The notes under the pieces are model-generated. The model ran no database searches, was not told the origin of the DNA, and saw only the letters and a program-made list of their open reading frames with translations. DNA of 64,000 nt from Vallitaleaceae bacterium 9-2 (GTDB lineage Bacteria; Bacillota; Clostridia; Lachnospirales; Vallitaleaceae). The stretch lies in the NCBI GenBank assembly GCA_038396585.1, contig CP121691.1, positions 1,860,001-1,924,000 of the forward strand. The letters run 5' to 3'. The position numbers were made by a program, and so were the translations under genes. Below, piece by piece: positions 54,498-64,000 of this stretch. Within the stretch, counting starts at the first letter, position 1. Each line of letters begins with the position of its first letter.

Positions 54498-54512
54498 CAA
54501 ATTCTCACACTA

Positions 54513-54526
54513 CGAACGTTTGTTCT
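54513..54526 (-). promoter_or_regulatory. LexA/SOS box of recA
   Basis: The minus strand reads AGAACAAACGTTCG, matching the Gram-positive LexA consensus CGAAC-N4-GTTCG at all but one edge position. It lies about 8-20 bases after the -10 box, where LexA would block transcription. Confidence 0.85.
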
Positions 54527-54533
54527 ATAAAGT

Positions 54534-54562
54534 ATTATAGCATACCTTTTCAAGGGAAACAA
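54534..54562 (-). promoter_or_regulatory. recA promoter
   Basis: The minus strand shows TTGTTT (54557-54562), 17 bases, then TATAAT (54534-54539), between cinA and recA and just upstream of the SOS box. Confidence 0.75.
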
Positions 54563-54603
54563 GCACAAAATTCCTATTTTAGACTAGGGCTTAAGACGGA
54601 TAA

Positions 54604-55833
54604 TTATTTAAGAATATGCCACAAATCAATTAACGCTGATTTTGCACTTTCTTCCCGAACTTTCTGACGCGTTCCCATAAAGTTATATTTTTTTACAGTG
54701 ATTTTCTCTGGTGTTTTTATACCAATATATACCAAGCCCACAGGTTTTTCAGGCGTTGCGCCATCAGGTCCTGCTATTCCAGTAATACTGATAGCGTAAT
54801 CAGTATTTAATGCCTCTGACACGCCTCTAGCCATCGATTCAGCCACTTCTTTACTTACAGCGCCAAATGTATCTATTAGCTCTTTATCCACCTTTAATCG
54901 TTGAATTTTGCTCGCATTCGAGTAACTGATAACCCCTTCTTTAAATACTTGAGATGACCCGGGAATAGAAACGATATAATCGGATAGAAGTCCACCTGTA
55001 CATGATTCAGCAACCGAAAGCGTCTGTTTGTTTGCCGATAATTTGTCTAAAAGAACTTCCACGAGTTCTTGGCTGTCTTTTGTATAAATATATTCCCCTA
55101 ATCGTCGATATATTTCTTCGCATAGAGGAGAAATCGCTTGTACGTTTTCTTCTGGAGTATCTTCTATTGATGTTATTTTGATATGCACTTCGCGTAATTT
55201 GGCATATGGCGCAACAATCAAACGCTCGGTTGAGCACATCAAATCATCAAGGATAGTCACCGCTTTACTTTCGCCTATGTTGACTAAACGTAACGTCACT
55301 GTTTGAATGCTTTTATCTATATTTTTTTGCATTCGACTAAGTACACAATGCTCAAGCATGGGTTTTAACTCACCTTGCGGACCGGGGAGCAAAAAAATGT
55401 GAATACCTTGATGATTATAATACACCCCCGGTGCTGTCCCATTACCGTTTTTTAACGATTCTCCGCCTTGAATCATAAGCGCTTGCTTATAGTTGTTCTG
55501 CGTAGGTGTTTGATTTCTCCCTTGAAACCACGCATCAATCTCTGCTCGCATCTGTACGTCTTCATAAAGAGGCTTGTTTAAGTATTTTGCTACGGCTTCT
55601 TTTGTCAAGTCATCTTTTGTCGGTCCTAAGCCACCACACAACACAATACATTTACTCCGTTTACATGCTCGGTCTAATTGTTCAATAATATCTTGCTCAA
55701 TATCTCCAACGACAGAATGAAACCGACAAAACACACCAATAGTTGAAAGTTGATTGCTTATATATGCTGCGTTGGAGTTAATGACGTCTCCAGATAATAC
55801 TTCTTCACCTACTGCAATGATCTCTCCTAGCAT
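54604..55833 (-). CDS. cinA: Competence/damage-inducible protein CinA
   Basis: CinA-family proteins combine an N-terminal MoaB-like/ADP-ribose pyrophosphatase domain and a C-terminal NMN amidohydrolase (PncC) domain used in pyridine nucleotide recycling. The 409-residue protein shows GEEVLSGDVINSNA at the start, CGGLGPTKDDLTKEAVA, and later AESCTGGLLSDYIVSIPGSS with the PncC serine. AAGGAG precedes the ATG. Its position before recA is conserved, but recA also has its own promoter. Confidence 0.95.
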   Translation of the reverse strand: MLGEIIAVGEEVLSGDVINSNAAYISNQLSTIGVFCRFHSVVGDIEQDIIEQLDRACKRSKCIVLCGGLGPTKDDLTKEAVAKYLNKPLYEDVQMRAEIDAWFQGRNQTPTQNNYKQALMIQGGESLKNGNGTAPGVYYNHQGIHIFLLPGPQGELKPMLEHCVLSRMQKNIDKSIQTVTLRLVNIGESKAVTILDDLMCSTERLIVAPYAKLREVHIKITSIEDTPEENVQAISPLCEEIYRRLGEYIYTKDSQELVEVLLDKLSANKQTLSVAESCTGGLLSDYIVSIPGSSQVFKEGVISYSNASKIQRLKVDKELIDTFGAVSKEVAESMARGVSEALNTDYAISITGIAGPDGATPEKPVGLVYIGIKTPEKITVKKYNFMGTRQKVREESAKSALIDLWHILK

Positions 55834-55844
55834 TCCATCACTCC

Positions 55845-56378
55845 TTATTCATGAAATATGCTGATGTTTTTTATGATATAATCTAATGCTGACACAATGG
55901 TAAAAATGGTTGCAAAAACAACAAGAATCCATTCAATCCCATCTATCATCTTACCTTCAAAGTTAAATAATAGTACAATAATCATAATCATGGTTGAAAA
56001 CGTTTTGATTTTCCCCCAAATACTTGCAGCAATAACTTTGTTATCTAGTGCAGCAACTAAGCGAAATCCACTAATAATAAATTCACGGCTGACGATAATG
56101 ATGACTACAATAGCCGACAGGCGACCAACTTCAACAAAATAAATAAGTGCAGCTGTCACAAGTAATTTATCCGCTAACGGATCCATAAATTTCCCAAAAT
56201 TTGTTACTAAATTACGACTTCTAGCTATATAGCCATCTAAAAAGTCTGTTAGCGATGCAACTATGAAAATAATTGCAGCAACATAATTCGCCGTTTGCGA
56301 GGTGCCAAAATATAAAACCAGTAGAAAAAAAGGAATCATAAATACACGTAAAAGCGTTAGTTTATTTGCTAGATTCAT
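55845..56378 (-). CDS. pgsA: CDP-diacylglycerol-glycerol-3-phosphate 3-phosphatidyltransferase
   Basis: PgsA makes phosphatidylglycerol phosphate, the precursor of phosphatidylglycerol used by Cls. The 177-residue membrane protein has the CDP-alcohol phosphotransferase motif spread through DFLDGYIARSRNLVTNFGKF and MDPLADK, containing the Asp quartet. Four to five membrane segments are visible. It overlaps the rimO stop by four bases (ATGA), so translation is coupled. Confidence 0.95.
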   Translation of the reverse strand: MNLANKLTLLRVFMIPFFLLVLYFGTSQTANYVAAIIFIVASLTDFLDGYIARSRNLVTNFGKFMDPLADKLLVTAALIYFVEVGRLSAIVVIIIVSREFIISGFRLVAALDNKVIAASIWGKIKTFSTMIMIIVLLFNFEGKMIDGIEWILVVFATIFTIVSALDYIIKNISIFHE

Positions 56379-57709
56379 ACAATCTCTCCAATCAAATCAT
56401 ACTCGTTGGCATGAACTATTTTCACGTTGACATATGCACCTGATAAGAGTGGATCATCACTTTCAAAGAAAACGTAACCATCCACATCCGGGGTATCTTT
56501 ATAGGAACGTCCAATATATACGCCGTCTTTAGGTACATATCCGTCAACCATGACTTCCAATGTTTTCCCAATCATCTTTCCATTTTTATTTTTTGATATT
56601 TCTTGTTGTAGAAGCATGATTTTATCTTTTCGCTGTATACTAATGGATTCATCGACTTGATTTTCCATATGATATGCTGGCGTCCCTTCTTCTCTGGAAT
56701 ATGTAAAGACACCTACACGATCAAGCTGCATTGTTTCAACAAACGTATATAAATCTGAAAACGCTTCCTCTGTCTCTCCTGGAAATCCGACAATAAATGT
56801 CGTACGAATACAAATATCCGGAATTTGATCTCTTAAGCGAGCAATCAAATGACGTATGGATTCTTGACGACTTTTTCTTGCCATATGTTTTAGAATCGTA
56901 TCATTAACATGTTGTAATGGCATATCAATATAGTGCAAAAGTTTAGGTTCACTTTTCATCAGTGTAATTAATTCTTCAGTAACATCTTCTGGATATACAT
57001 ACAAAAGACGAATCCAGTGAACGTCTTCAATGGCTGCAATCTTTTCTATTAATTCAGTTAAGGCACGTTTGTTGTAAAGATCCACTCCATATTTTCCAAC
57101 ATCTTGTGCGACAAGAATTATTTCTGTTTTTCCTTGCTCCACTAAATAATGCACTTCTTCAATTAAGCTATCCATCGGACGGCTTCTAAATTTTCCACGT
57201 AGTTTTGGAATAATGCAATATGTACAGTGATTGTCACAACCTTCTGCAATTTTTAAGTATGCGTAATGCTTAGTCGTTTCTGTTGTTCGACGAATAAACG
57301 TCTCAGGTTCATTGTCAATCGAATCAAACCTTGCATATTTATTGCCTGCCAATGCTTGATTAACGGCTTCAAGGATTCGATCATAATTGGCTGCACCTAA
57401 GATGGCATCAATTTCTGGTATCTCTTCCATAACTTCTTCCTTGTACAGTTCTGTTAAGCATCCAACAACAATGAGCGCTTTTAATTGTCCTTGCTGTTTT
57501 AATTTGGCAAATTCAATAATTGTATTAACACTTTCTTCTTTTGCATCATGGATAAAACTACATGTATTTATGATAATAATTTCTGCATTTTCCGGGTCCA
57601 TCGAAAGACCATAGCCTTCATGATTAAGCATTCCTAACATTACTTCTGAATCGACTAGATTTTTATCACAGCCAAGAGACTCAAAATAAATCAACTTCTT
57701 TTTTTCCAA
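56375..57709 (-). CDS. rimO: Ribosomal protein S12 methylthiotransferase RimO
   Basis: RimO adds a methylthio group to an aspartate of ribosomal protein S12. The 444-residue radical SAM protein has the N-terminal UPF0004 domain (SLGCDKNLVDSEVMLG and NTCSFI), the radical SAM cluster CDNHCTYC near residue 157, and a C-terminal TRAM domain. I start at TTG 57709, seven bases after GGAGG; the frame to 57739 overlaps folD and lacks a site. It is followed by pgsA. Confidence 0.95.
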   Translation of the reverse strand: MEKKKLIYFESLGCDKNLVDSEVMLGMLNHEGYGLSMDPENAEIIIINTCSFIHDAKEESVNTIIEFAKLKQQGQLKALIVVGCLTELYKEEVMEEIPEIDAILGAANYDRILEAVNQALAGNKYARFDSIDNEPETFIRRTTETTKHYAYLKIAEGCDNHCTYCIIPKLRGKFRSRPMDSLIEEVHYLVEQGKTEIILVAQDVGKYGVDLYNKRALTELIEKIAAIEDVHWIRLLYVYPEDVTEELITLMKSEPKLLHYIDMPLQHVNDTILKHMARKSRQESIRHLIARLRDQIPDICIRTTFIVGFPGETEEAFSDLYTFVETMQLDRVGVFTYSREEGTPAYHMENQVDESISIQRKDKIMLLQQEISKNKNGKMIGKTLEVMVDGYVPKDGVYIGRSYKDTPDVDGYVFFESDDPLLSGAYVNVKIVHANEYDLIGEIV

Positions 57710-57722
57710 AATATTTCCTCCA

Positions 57723-58559
57723 CTATTCTGCTTCAGCACTTTGAACTACATTTGACATAAGCATTGCAATTGTCATTGGACCAACACCACCTGGCACTGG
57801 CGTAATAAACGATGTATGTGCCGCTACATTGTCATAATCTACATCTCCGCATAGGGTTCCATCTGCCAAGCGGTTCATTCCAACGTCAATCACCACAGCT
57901 CCTTCTTTTACATACTCTTTAGTAATCATTTGTGCTCGACCAATAGCTGCAATAAGAATATCTGCTTGCTTACATTCTTCTTTTAGATTTTTTGTCTTCG
58001 AGTGACAAATTGTCACCGTACCATTTTCTCGAAGCAAAAGCATTGATATTGGTTTTCCTACAATGTTGCTTCGACCGACGACAACACATTTTTTCCCTTC
58101 GATGGAAACATTATAGCGTTTAAGTAACTCCATGATTCCATATGGTGTACAAGAAATAAAACCTTGATTTCCTGTACTTAAATTTCCCACACTTATAGGA
58201 TGAAATCCATCCACATCTTTTTTCGGGTCAATGGCCATAATAACTTTTTCTTCAGATATATGGGATGGCAAGGGTAATTGTACCAAAATACCATTAACAT
58301 CCGAATTATTGTTCAATTCATGAACTAGGTTTAACAATTCCTCTTCGGAGGTTTCGTTAGGAAGTTCATATGCTAAAGACTTAATACCTATGTACTCACA
58401 GGCTCTTTTTTTACTTCGTACATATACATGTGAGGCAGGGTCTTCTCCTAATATTACAACCGCTAGCGTTGGTGTGTTTCCTTTTTGTGATAATACAGCA
58501 ACTCGTTCTTTTAGTTCATCTTTTATACGCTTTGACGTTGCTTTTCCATCTAATAACAT
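57723..58559 (-). CDS. folD: Methylene-THF dehydrogenase / methenyl-THF cyclohydrolase
   Basis: FolD interconverts methylene-, methenyl- and formyl-tetrahydrofolate. The 278-residue protein shows YVRSKKRACEYIGI (catalytic Lys), ILVQLPLPSHI, DVDGFHPISVGNL and the NADP segment VVVGRSNIVGKPISMLLL, with the C-terminal TPVPGGVGPMTIAML. GAGG precedes the ATG. It lies downstream of fhs, giving a formate-to-methylene one-carbon module. Confidence 0.97.
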   Translation of the reverse strand: MLLDGKATSKRIKDELKERVAVLSQKGNTPTLAVVILGEDPASHVYVRSKKRACEYIGIKSLAYELPNETSEEELLNLVHELNNNSDVNGILVQLPLPSHISEEKVIMAIDPKKDVDGFHPISVGNLSTGNQGFISCTPYGIMELLKRYNVSIEGKKCVVVGRSNIVGKPISMLLLRENGTVTICHSKTKNLKEECKQADILIAAIGRAQMITKEYVKEGAVVIDVGMNRLADGTLCGDVDYDNVAAHTSFITPVPGGVGPMTIAMLMSNVVQSAEAE

Positions 58560-58585
58560 TATATTAACCTCGTACTTTCTAAATT

Positions 58586-60256
58586 TTAAAATAAACCTAT
58601 GATTTCACCATCTTCAGTGACATCAATAGCCTGGGCAGCAGGCACTTTTGGTAATCCCGGCATCGTCATTACATTTCCAGTTATAACGACAATAAACTCT
58701 GCTCCTGCTGATACATTGACTTCTCGTACATGTATTTCAAAATCACAAGGACGTCCAAGTTTTTTTGGGTCATCCGAGAGAGAATATTGAGTTTTTGCAA
58801 TACAAACCGGTAAGTTAGCTAACCCCATTTTTTCAATTTTTCGAATCGATTGATTTGCTCCTGCACTATATGCAACTTGGCTTGCTCCATATATATTGGA
58901 CGCAATGGTTTGAATTTTATCTTTAATACTTGATTGCTCATCATAAAGCAGTTTAAAATCACTTTTTTTATTTTCTAGTGTGTGAATTAACGTTTTTGCA
59001 AGTTCCAGTCCACCTTTACCTCCATGTTCCCACACATTTGCAACTGCAAACTCTGCTCCTAGTTTTTCACATCTATCTTTTACATATTGAATCTCTGACG
59101 CTGTATCTGAAACAAATGCATTTAGTGTTACCACAACAGGAACTTGGTATTTTTTCATATTTTCGATATGTTTTTCCAAATTAACGATTCCTTGTTTTAA
59201 TGCCTCTAAATTTTCTTCTGAAAGTTCTTTTTTATCTACACCACCGTTATATTTTAAGGCTCTTATCGTTGCCACCAAAACAATAGCATCCGGCTTTAAA
59301 TTTCCTTTTCGACATTTGATATCTAAAAATTTTTCTGCCCCAAGATCTGCGCCAAATCCGGCTTCTGTAACAACAACATCTGAAAGTTTAAGGGCATATT
59401 TTGTTGCACGTAAGCTATTGCATCCATGAGCAATGTTCGCAAATGGACCTCCATGCATAATACATGGTGTGTTTTCAAGCGTTTGCACTAAGTTAGGTTT
59501 TATAGCATCTTTTAAAAGCGCCGCCATTGCACCTTCTGCCTTTAAATCATGTGCTGTAATCGGATCACGGTCATATGTATAACCAACAACGATTTGTCCT
59601 AACCGTTTTTTTAAGTCCATTAAATCTGAAGCCAAGCATAGGATTGCCATAACTTCAGAAGCTACACTAATCATATAGCCATCTTCACGTGGAACCCCTT
59701 GCATGCGCCCCCCAAGACCAACCGTAATATGGCGAAGCGCTCGATCATTCATATCAACGACACGTTTCCATACAATTTGGCGTGGGTCAAGATTTAATGT
59801 GTTGCCATGTTGTAGATGATTGTCAATCATTGCAGATAATAAATTGTGTGCAATACTTACTGCATGAATATCTCCAGTAAAGTGAAGGTTAATATCTTCC
59901 ATAGGAACGACTTGTGCATATCCACCACCTGCTGCACCGCCTTTTACACCCATACATGGGCCTAAAGAAGGTTCACGAAGAGCGATCATACTACGAACAC
60001 CTAATTGTCCCAACGCTTCTCCCAACCCAACAGTAATTGTAGTCTTTCCTTCACCTGCTGGTGTAGGGTTAATCGCTGTGACAAGAACTAATTTTCCATC
60101 GGTATTATTTTTTACACGATTCCATAAATCATCCGACAACTTCGCTTTATACTTTCCAAATAATTCGAGTTCGTCTTCTTCAATACCTAATTGTCGTGCC
60201 ACTTGTGTAATGGGTTGAAGCGTTGCTTCTTTTGCAATTTGAATATCAGATTTCAT
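58586..60256 (-). CDS. fhs: Formate-tetrahydrofolate ligase
   Basis: Fhs activates formate with ATP and tetrahydrofolate to 10-formyl-THF, used for purine and Met-tRNA formylation, serine interconversion or acetogenesis. The 556-residue protein has the nucleotide site [18 protein letters not shown] near residue 66, [23 protein letters not shown] split over one loop, and the C-terminal [19 protein letters not shown] precedes the ATG. With folD it suggests formate use; a full Wood-Ljungdahl pathway cannot be inferred from this window. Confidence 0.97.
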   Translation of the reverse strand: MKSDIQIAKEATLQPITQVARQLGIEEDELELFGKYKAKLSDDLWNRVKNNTDGKLVLVTAINPTPAGEGKTTITVGLGEALGQLGVRSMIALREPSLGPCMGVKGGAAGGGYAQVVPMEDINLHFTGDIHAVSIAHNLLSAMIDNHLQHGNTLNLDPRQIVWKRVVDMNDRALRHITVGLGGRMQGVPREDGYMISVASEVMAILCLASDLMDLKKRLGQIVVGYTYDRDPITAHDLKAEGAMAALLKDAIKPNLVQTLENTPCIMHGGPFANIAHGCNSLRATKYALKLSDVVVTEAGFGADLGAEKFLDIKCRKGNLKPDAIVLVATIRALKYNGGVDKKELSEENLEALKQGIVNLEKHIENMKKYQVPVVVTLNAFVSDTASEIQYVKDRCEKLGAEFAVANVWEHGGKGGLELAKTLIHTLENKKSDFKLLYDEQSSIKDKIQTIASNIYGASQVAYSAGANQSIRKIEKMGLANLPVCIAKTQYSLSDDPKKLGRPCDFEIHVREVNVSAGAEFIVVITGNVMTMPGLPKVPAAQAIDVTEDGEIIGLF

Positions 60257-60295
60257 AGGGCCTCCTCATTTATATGGTCATTATATTCATTTTAT

Positions 60296-62848
60296 TTATT
60301 CATTCGTTGGTGATAACATTTCCTCTGTGCTTTTGAGCTGCTCATTCTCTTGTTCCGCATCTGACTCGGGTGCATTTGCTTTGGCTTTTAACGCTTCAAA
60401 CTCAGCTTCACTTAGTAACATCTTACGCGGTTTGCTTCCTTCATCATCTCCTACATATCCGGCTTCATGGAGCTGGTCTAAAATTCGTGCCGCTCGATTA
60501 TAGCCGACTCTAAAGCTTCGCTGAATCATTGAAGCAGATGCTTTTTGCTTTTTAACGCACAATTCCAATGCCTCTTCAAATATTTCATCATAATCATCTG
60601 ATTTTTTAGCCTCTTCCGATACGGCTTTATTAAGTTGATTCATAATTTTTTCATCATAGTCTTCTTTTTTCCGCTCTTTTAAGTAGCTCACTATGTTTTC
60701 TACTTCTTTATCTGAAATAAATGCACCTTGAATACGTACTGGCTTTTGATATCCAACAGGATAAAAAAGCATGTCCCCTTTTCCGAGGAGTTTTTCGGCA
60801 CCATTCATATCGATGATCGTTCGTGAATCGACACCCGAAGAAACATTAAAAGCAATTCGAGATGGAATATTTGCTTTGATGAGTCCCGTAATAACATCCA
60901 CCGATGGGCGTTGTGTTGCAATAATTAAATGCAACCCTGCTGCACGAGCCATTTGTGCCAAGCGACAAATAGCTTCTTCTACATCTCCAGCTGCCGCAAC
61001 CATTAGGTCGGCAAGCTCGTCCACAATAATCACAATCTGAGGAAGCTTTTTCATTTCTTCTTTTTCAAGAACCATCTTATTATAACTTTTTATGTCCCTA
61101 ACATTGGCTGCCGCAAAAAGCTTGTATCGGTCCAACATTTCTTGTACTGCCCAGTTTAATGCTCCCGCAGCTTTTTTTGGATCTGTAACGACAGGGATTA
61201 ACAAATGTGGAATACCATTATAAATCGATAACTCAACCACCTTAGGATCAATCATCAAGAGTTTAACATCCTCTGGTGAGGATTTGTATAAGATACTAGT
61301 AATAAGGGTATTAATACATACGGATTTTCCAGAGCCTGTTGCTCCCGCAATAAGCAAGTGGGGCATTCGTCCAATGTCTGTGATAACAACTTTACCACTA
61401 ATATCTTTTCCAAGTGCAAAAGCTACTTTGGATGGGAATTTTTCAAAAGCGTCGCTATCAATGACTTCTCTAAAAAATACTGCCGCTTGATCCTTATTAG
61501 GTACTTCAATTCCCACAGCTGACTTTCCTGGAATTGGCGCTTCGATTCGAATACCAGATGCTGCAAGGTTTAAAGCAATATCATCAGATAAATTCACTAT
61601 TTTACTTACTTTAACCCCTTGACTTGGCTGCAATTCATAGCGGGTTACCGAAGGTCCTACCGATACATCAATCACTTTGGCATTCACACCAAAGCTTGCT
61701 AATGTTTCTTCTAATTTTGTTGCACTTTCTTGTAAAAACGTAGTATCATTCTGTTTTTTCGCTAAAGGATTGGTCTTAAGAAGTTCAATCGGTGGTTTTA
61801 AATATGTTGCCGGTGTTTTTTTAATTTCCGAAAGAATTTCTTGTTCTATATTAACTTCTTCTGCTGGTAATTCTTCTGTTGGTGACGCTTGCGACGTCTG
61901 TTGAACCGCTTTTGGTTTTTGTGTTTTTTGTGTTGATTCTTCCTGAAGCATAACATCGGAAGATTCTTTTTCAACATAAAGATTCTTATTGGCTTCATCT
62001 TCAAACATCGGTTCTTCTGCGATTGCTTCTGAGTCGATTGGTATATCTTCTACAGATGCAATCGTTGCTTTTAATAAATCAGCAACATTCTTTTTATTTT
62101 CTGGTTTTTTCTCTTTATTTGTAGATGCATCCAAGCCTTGGATTGCTTCTTGTTCTAATGTCTTCATCTCTTTTTGTTTTTCTTTTTGCTTTTCTCGTTG
62201 TGTGCTGATATTTTGTAGCTGTGCGCTGATGAATAAAATAAATCGCTTAATTGCACCTACAAGAAAACGGTATGATTTTTTAATGATAACGATAATGGAT
62301 TTTTCAGTGATTCCTATAAAAATAGACAGAAAAATAACAATCAGGACAAGTATCGTTGCAATTTTTCCAAGCAACTTCAAAAAGAAATCTCCAATAAGCC
62401 CTCCAATAAGTCCACCCGCAATGTGATGACTGGAAGACAATTTAAAATACAGTGTTAATGAAGGAAAAAACGCCGTTGTCGTCTCATCATTAATGCGCAC
62501 AAATAATTGTGGAAACTCAACATAAATGACATGCGCTGTTATTGATATAAATATGATTGCCAAAAATGAAAGCAACAGTATCATATTTAACCGTTTATTT
62601 CCTTTGTTAAATGCTTTCATAAAAGAAGCAACAAAGATACCAATAGGTAAAATATAAGCACCTACTCCAAGAAGTCCAAAGAAAAAACTCCGAAAAAAGG
62701 CACCAATTATTCCACCACCATTAAGATATATGCTTACCATTATAAATAATGCGAAAGCTAAGACCACCATGACAACAATTTCATATTGAACCATACTCAA
62801 CGAAGTTGTTGCGGAGGGATGTTTTTGTTTTTTTGTTGTTCGAGCCAT
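60296..62848 (-). CDS. ftsK: DNA translocase FtsK/SpoIIIE
   Basis: This hexameric ATPase pumps DNA through the closing septum in division or sporulation. The 850-residue protein has four membrane helices in the first ~190 residues, a variable charged linker to ~370, and a RecA-like motor with Walker [13 protein letters not shown] near residue 502, VDELADLM, and [20 protein letters not shown]. The C-terminal gamma winged helix ([20 protein letters not shown]) recognises polar DNA motifs. The start at 62848 follows AAAGGGG. Whether it is vegetative or sporulation-type cannot be decided. Confidence 0.96.
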   Translation of the reverse strand: MARTTKKQKHPSATTSLSMVQYEIVVMVVLAFALFIMVSIYLNGGGIIGAFFRSFFFGLLGVGAYILPIGIFVASFMKAFNKGNKRLNMILLLSFLAIIFISITAHVIYVEFPQLFVRINDETTTAFFPSLTLYFKLSSSHHIAGGLIGGLIGDFFLKLLGKIATILVLIVIFLSIFIGITEKSIIVIIKKSYRFLVGAIKRFILFISAQLQNISTQREKQKEKQKEMKTLEQEAIQGLDASTNKEKKPENKKNVADLLKATIASVEDIPIDSEAIAEEPMFEDEANKNLYVEKESSDVMLQEESTQKTQKPKAVQQTSQASPTEELPAEEVNIEQEILSEIKKTPATYLKPPIELLKTNPLAKKQNDTTFLQESATKLEETLASFGVNAKVIDVSVGPSVTRYELQPSQGVKVSKIVNLSDDIALNLAASGIRIEAPIPGKSAVGIEVPNKDQAAVFFREVIDSDAFEKFPSKVAFALGKDISGKVVITDIGRMPHLLIAGATGSGKSVCINTLITSILYKSSPEDVKLLMIDPKVVELSIYNGIPHLLIPVVTDPKKAAGALNWAVQEMLDRYKLFAAANVRDIKSYNKMVLEKEEMKKLPQIVIIVDELADLMVAAAGDVEEAICRLAQMARAAGLHLIIATQRPSVDVITGLIKANIPSRIAFNVSSGVDSRTIIDMNGAEKLLGKGDMLFYPVGYQKPVRIQGAFISDKEVENIVSYLKERKKEDYDEKIMNQLNKAVSEEAKKSDDYDEIFEEALELCVKKQKASASMIQRSFRVGYNRAARILDQLHEAGYVGDDEGSKPRKMLLSEAEFEALKAKANAPESDAEQENEQLKSTEEMLSPTNE

Positions 62849-62864
62849 AGTACATTCCCCTTTA

Positions 62865-64000
62865 TTACAAATTAAAAGCCTGGTGTAAAGCCATAATTGC
62901 TTTTTCCATGTCTTTTTCATAAACCAAACATGCAATCGTACTTAATGAGTCTGCTGTTTGTAAAATTTCTATCTGTTCTTGTTTTAGTGCATGAATAATC
63001 TGAGCCATAACCCCTGGAACCCCTGTCATGCGCTCACCAATGACGGTTACTTTAGCGCAGTCACGAATAAGGCTATATGATAAGTCAAAGGATGTGATGA
63101 CCTCAATAGCTGCAGCTTCACTGCTTAGTTCCGTTGTAAACACACTATGATCCGGAAAAATATTTATAATATCAATGGAGATTTTTTTCTGTGCCAATGC
63201 ATTATAAAAAGCATCCGTATCAAATGATCCATTAATTGTAAATTGTATTCGTTCAACACGATGCGCAATTCCTGTGATTACTTTATTTGCATCGATTTCT
63301 CCAGTGTTTAGTGTATCATAGTGGGTAATCTGCGTACCATTATGGTTAGAAAAAGTATTCTTGATAATCAAGGGGATCCCTGAGCGTTTTGCAATTTCTA
63401 CAGCCCCCTTATGTATGACCTTTGCACCAGAATCTGCCATCTGAAACACTTCATCATAGCTAATCATTTGAATAGATTTTGCCTGATTGCAGTATTTAGG
63501 GTCGGCTGTCATAATGCCATTAACATCCGTATATATTTCAACACATTTTGCATTTAATGCCTCCCCAATAACCGAAGCCGTTGTATCTGAGCCTCCTCGG
63601 CCAATTGTTGTCACATTATATTGGGGTGTTCTGCCTTGAAAACCAGCAATTACAGGGACAATCTTTTTCTCCAACAAAGCCTTCAAATATTCAGGGGCAA
63701 TACCTATAATCTCTGCATTGTTATATTGATCCGTTGTAATAATCCCCGCTTCACCACCAGTAACCGCAAGAGATTCTATACCTTCTTGTCTTAATGTATT
63801 GGACATAACCACAGTGGATATGATTTCACCTGTGCTTATTAATAGATCTTTTTCCTTTGGACTAACCATGGCCTGTTGATGACCAATAAGGGACATAAGC
63901 GTATCGGTTGCATAAGGTTCTCCAATTCTTCCCATTGCAGAAACCACCACAACGACCTGTTTTCCTTGATTTATTGTATTTTTAACAATGGATGCAACAC
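62865..64000 (-). CDS. dapG: Aspartokinase, DapG-like, N-terminus outside window
   Basis: Aspartokinase phosphorylates aspartate at the head of the lysine, threonine, methionine and diaminopimelate pathway. About 378 residues are visible; the first few tens lie beyond the right edge. [21 protein letters not shown] and the [19 protein letters not shown] and [10 protein letters not shown] motifs identify the kinase domain. Two C-terminal ACT domains follow, including [19 protein letters not shown]. The VVSAMGR pattern with GEPYATDTL resembles Bacillus DapG, the diaminopimelate-sensitive isozyme. It reads into ftsK with a 16-base gap. Confidence 0.93.
   Translation of the reverse strand, partial: VASIVKNTINQGKQVVVVVSAMGRIGEPYATDTLMSLIGHQQAMVSPKEKDLLISTGEIISTVVMSNTLRQEGIESLAVTGGEAGIITTDQYNNAEIIGIAPEYLKALLEKKIVPVIAGFQGRTPQYNVTTIGRGGSDTTASVIGEALNAKCVEIYTDVNGIMTADPKYCNQAKSIQMISYDEVFQMADSGAKVIHKGAVEIAKRSGIPLIIKNTFSNHNGTQITHYDTLNTGEIDANKVITGIAHRVERIQFTINGSFDTDAFYNALAQKKISIDIINIFPDHSVFTTELSSEAAAIEVITSFDLSYSLIRDCAKVTVIGERMTGVPGVMAQIIHALKQEQIEILQTADSLSTIACLVYEKDMEKAIMALHQAFNL

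Noticed and set aside
61989-62426. 145-residue plus-strand frame opposite ftsK
   Set aside because: It mirrors the charged linker and membrane region of ftsK; Ser/Phe-rich composition is typical of an antisense shadow.
1-64000. CRISPR arrays, tRNA or rRNA genes, insertion sequences, prophage or defence islands
   Set aside because: No spaced direct repeats, cloverleaf genes, transposases, phage structural genes or recognised defence proteins were found on either strand.

Overview
The window is a dense block of bacterial core genome. It has low G+C content, strong AGGAGG-type ribosome binding sites, frequent TTG starts, short intergenic gaps and almost complete co-orientation: 64 of the 65 protein genes listed here read on the minus strand and only one (yprB) on the plus strand. 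The gene content points to an anaerobic member of the Clostridia, probably near the Lachnospirales: short-form hisG with hisZ, RNase Y, RecU, a Na+-pumping biotin decarboxylase, formyl-tetrahydrofolate ligase, scpA/scpB, ispH next to an S1 protein, YlxR/YlxQ between nusA and infB, and a FlhB-like protein beside rnhB. The genus is inference only. I saw no tRNA, rRNA, CRISPR array, insertion sequence, prophage gene or attachment site.

Layout, left to right (transcription runs right to left). 1-2.7 kb: start of a histidine operon (hisZ-hisG-hisD, hisD cut by the window edge) behind a consensus promoter. 2.7-7.5 kb: recU, queG, an RluA-type pseudouridine synthase, an unrecognised membrane protein, dut and an M16 peptidase. 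7.6-10.4 kb: pnp and rpsO, each with a structured leader, and a 53-residue Cys/Lys-rich protein. 10.4-18.1 kb: the classic rimP-nusA-rnpM-ylxQ-infB-rbfA-nrnA-truB-ribF operon, with a promoter and a terminator-like hairpin in its leader. 18.1-27 kb: pheA-rnhB-fliK-like-flhB-like-yraN-pgeF-DUF512-der-plsY-gpsA. 27-34 kb: yprB (plus strand), cheR, rpsA, ispH, an AroH-Cmk fusion, an HI0933-type flavoprotein and an RpiR-type regulator. 34.4-39.5 kb: a five-gene Na+-translocating biotin-dependent decarboxylase/transcarboxylase operon. 39.6-44.6 kb: cls, then a degenerate site-2 protease with scpA, scpB, rluB and mnmM. 44.7-51 kb: xerD-deoB-pdp nucleoside catabolism, a Nudix hydrolase, proC and purB. 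51-64 kb: rny, recX, recA with an SOS box, cinA, pgsA, rimO, folD, fhs, ftsK and a partial aspartokinase.

How the genes work together. The nusA-infB block couples transcription, RNase P modulation, translation initiation and ribosome maturation. rpsO and pnp join ribosome supply to RNA decay, and RNase Y is encoded further right. AroH (fused to Cmk) and PheA supply the mutase and dehydratase steps to phenylpyruvate. The mmdA/oadG/biotin carrier/oadB/oadA cluster would couple decarboxylation, and perhaps carboxyl transfer between a CoA ester and oxaloacetate/pyruvate, to Na+ export. fhs and folD form a one-carbon module.

No obvious defence island or new mobile system is present. The items most worth a second look are the AroH-Cmk fusion, the hybrid two-carboxyltransferase Na+ pump operon, the HELSK-degenerate M50 protein with the scpAB genes, the small Cys/Lys-rich protein, and several leader RNA structures (pnp, rimP, recA, rpsO). 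No stretch longer than about 210 bases lacks a gene.
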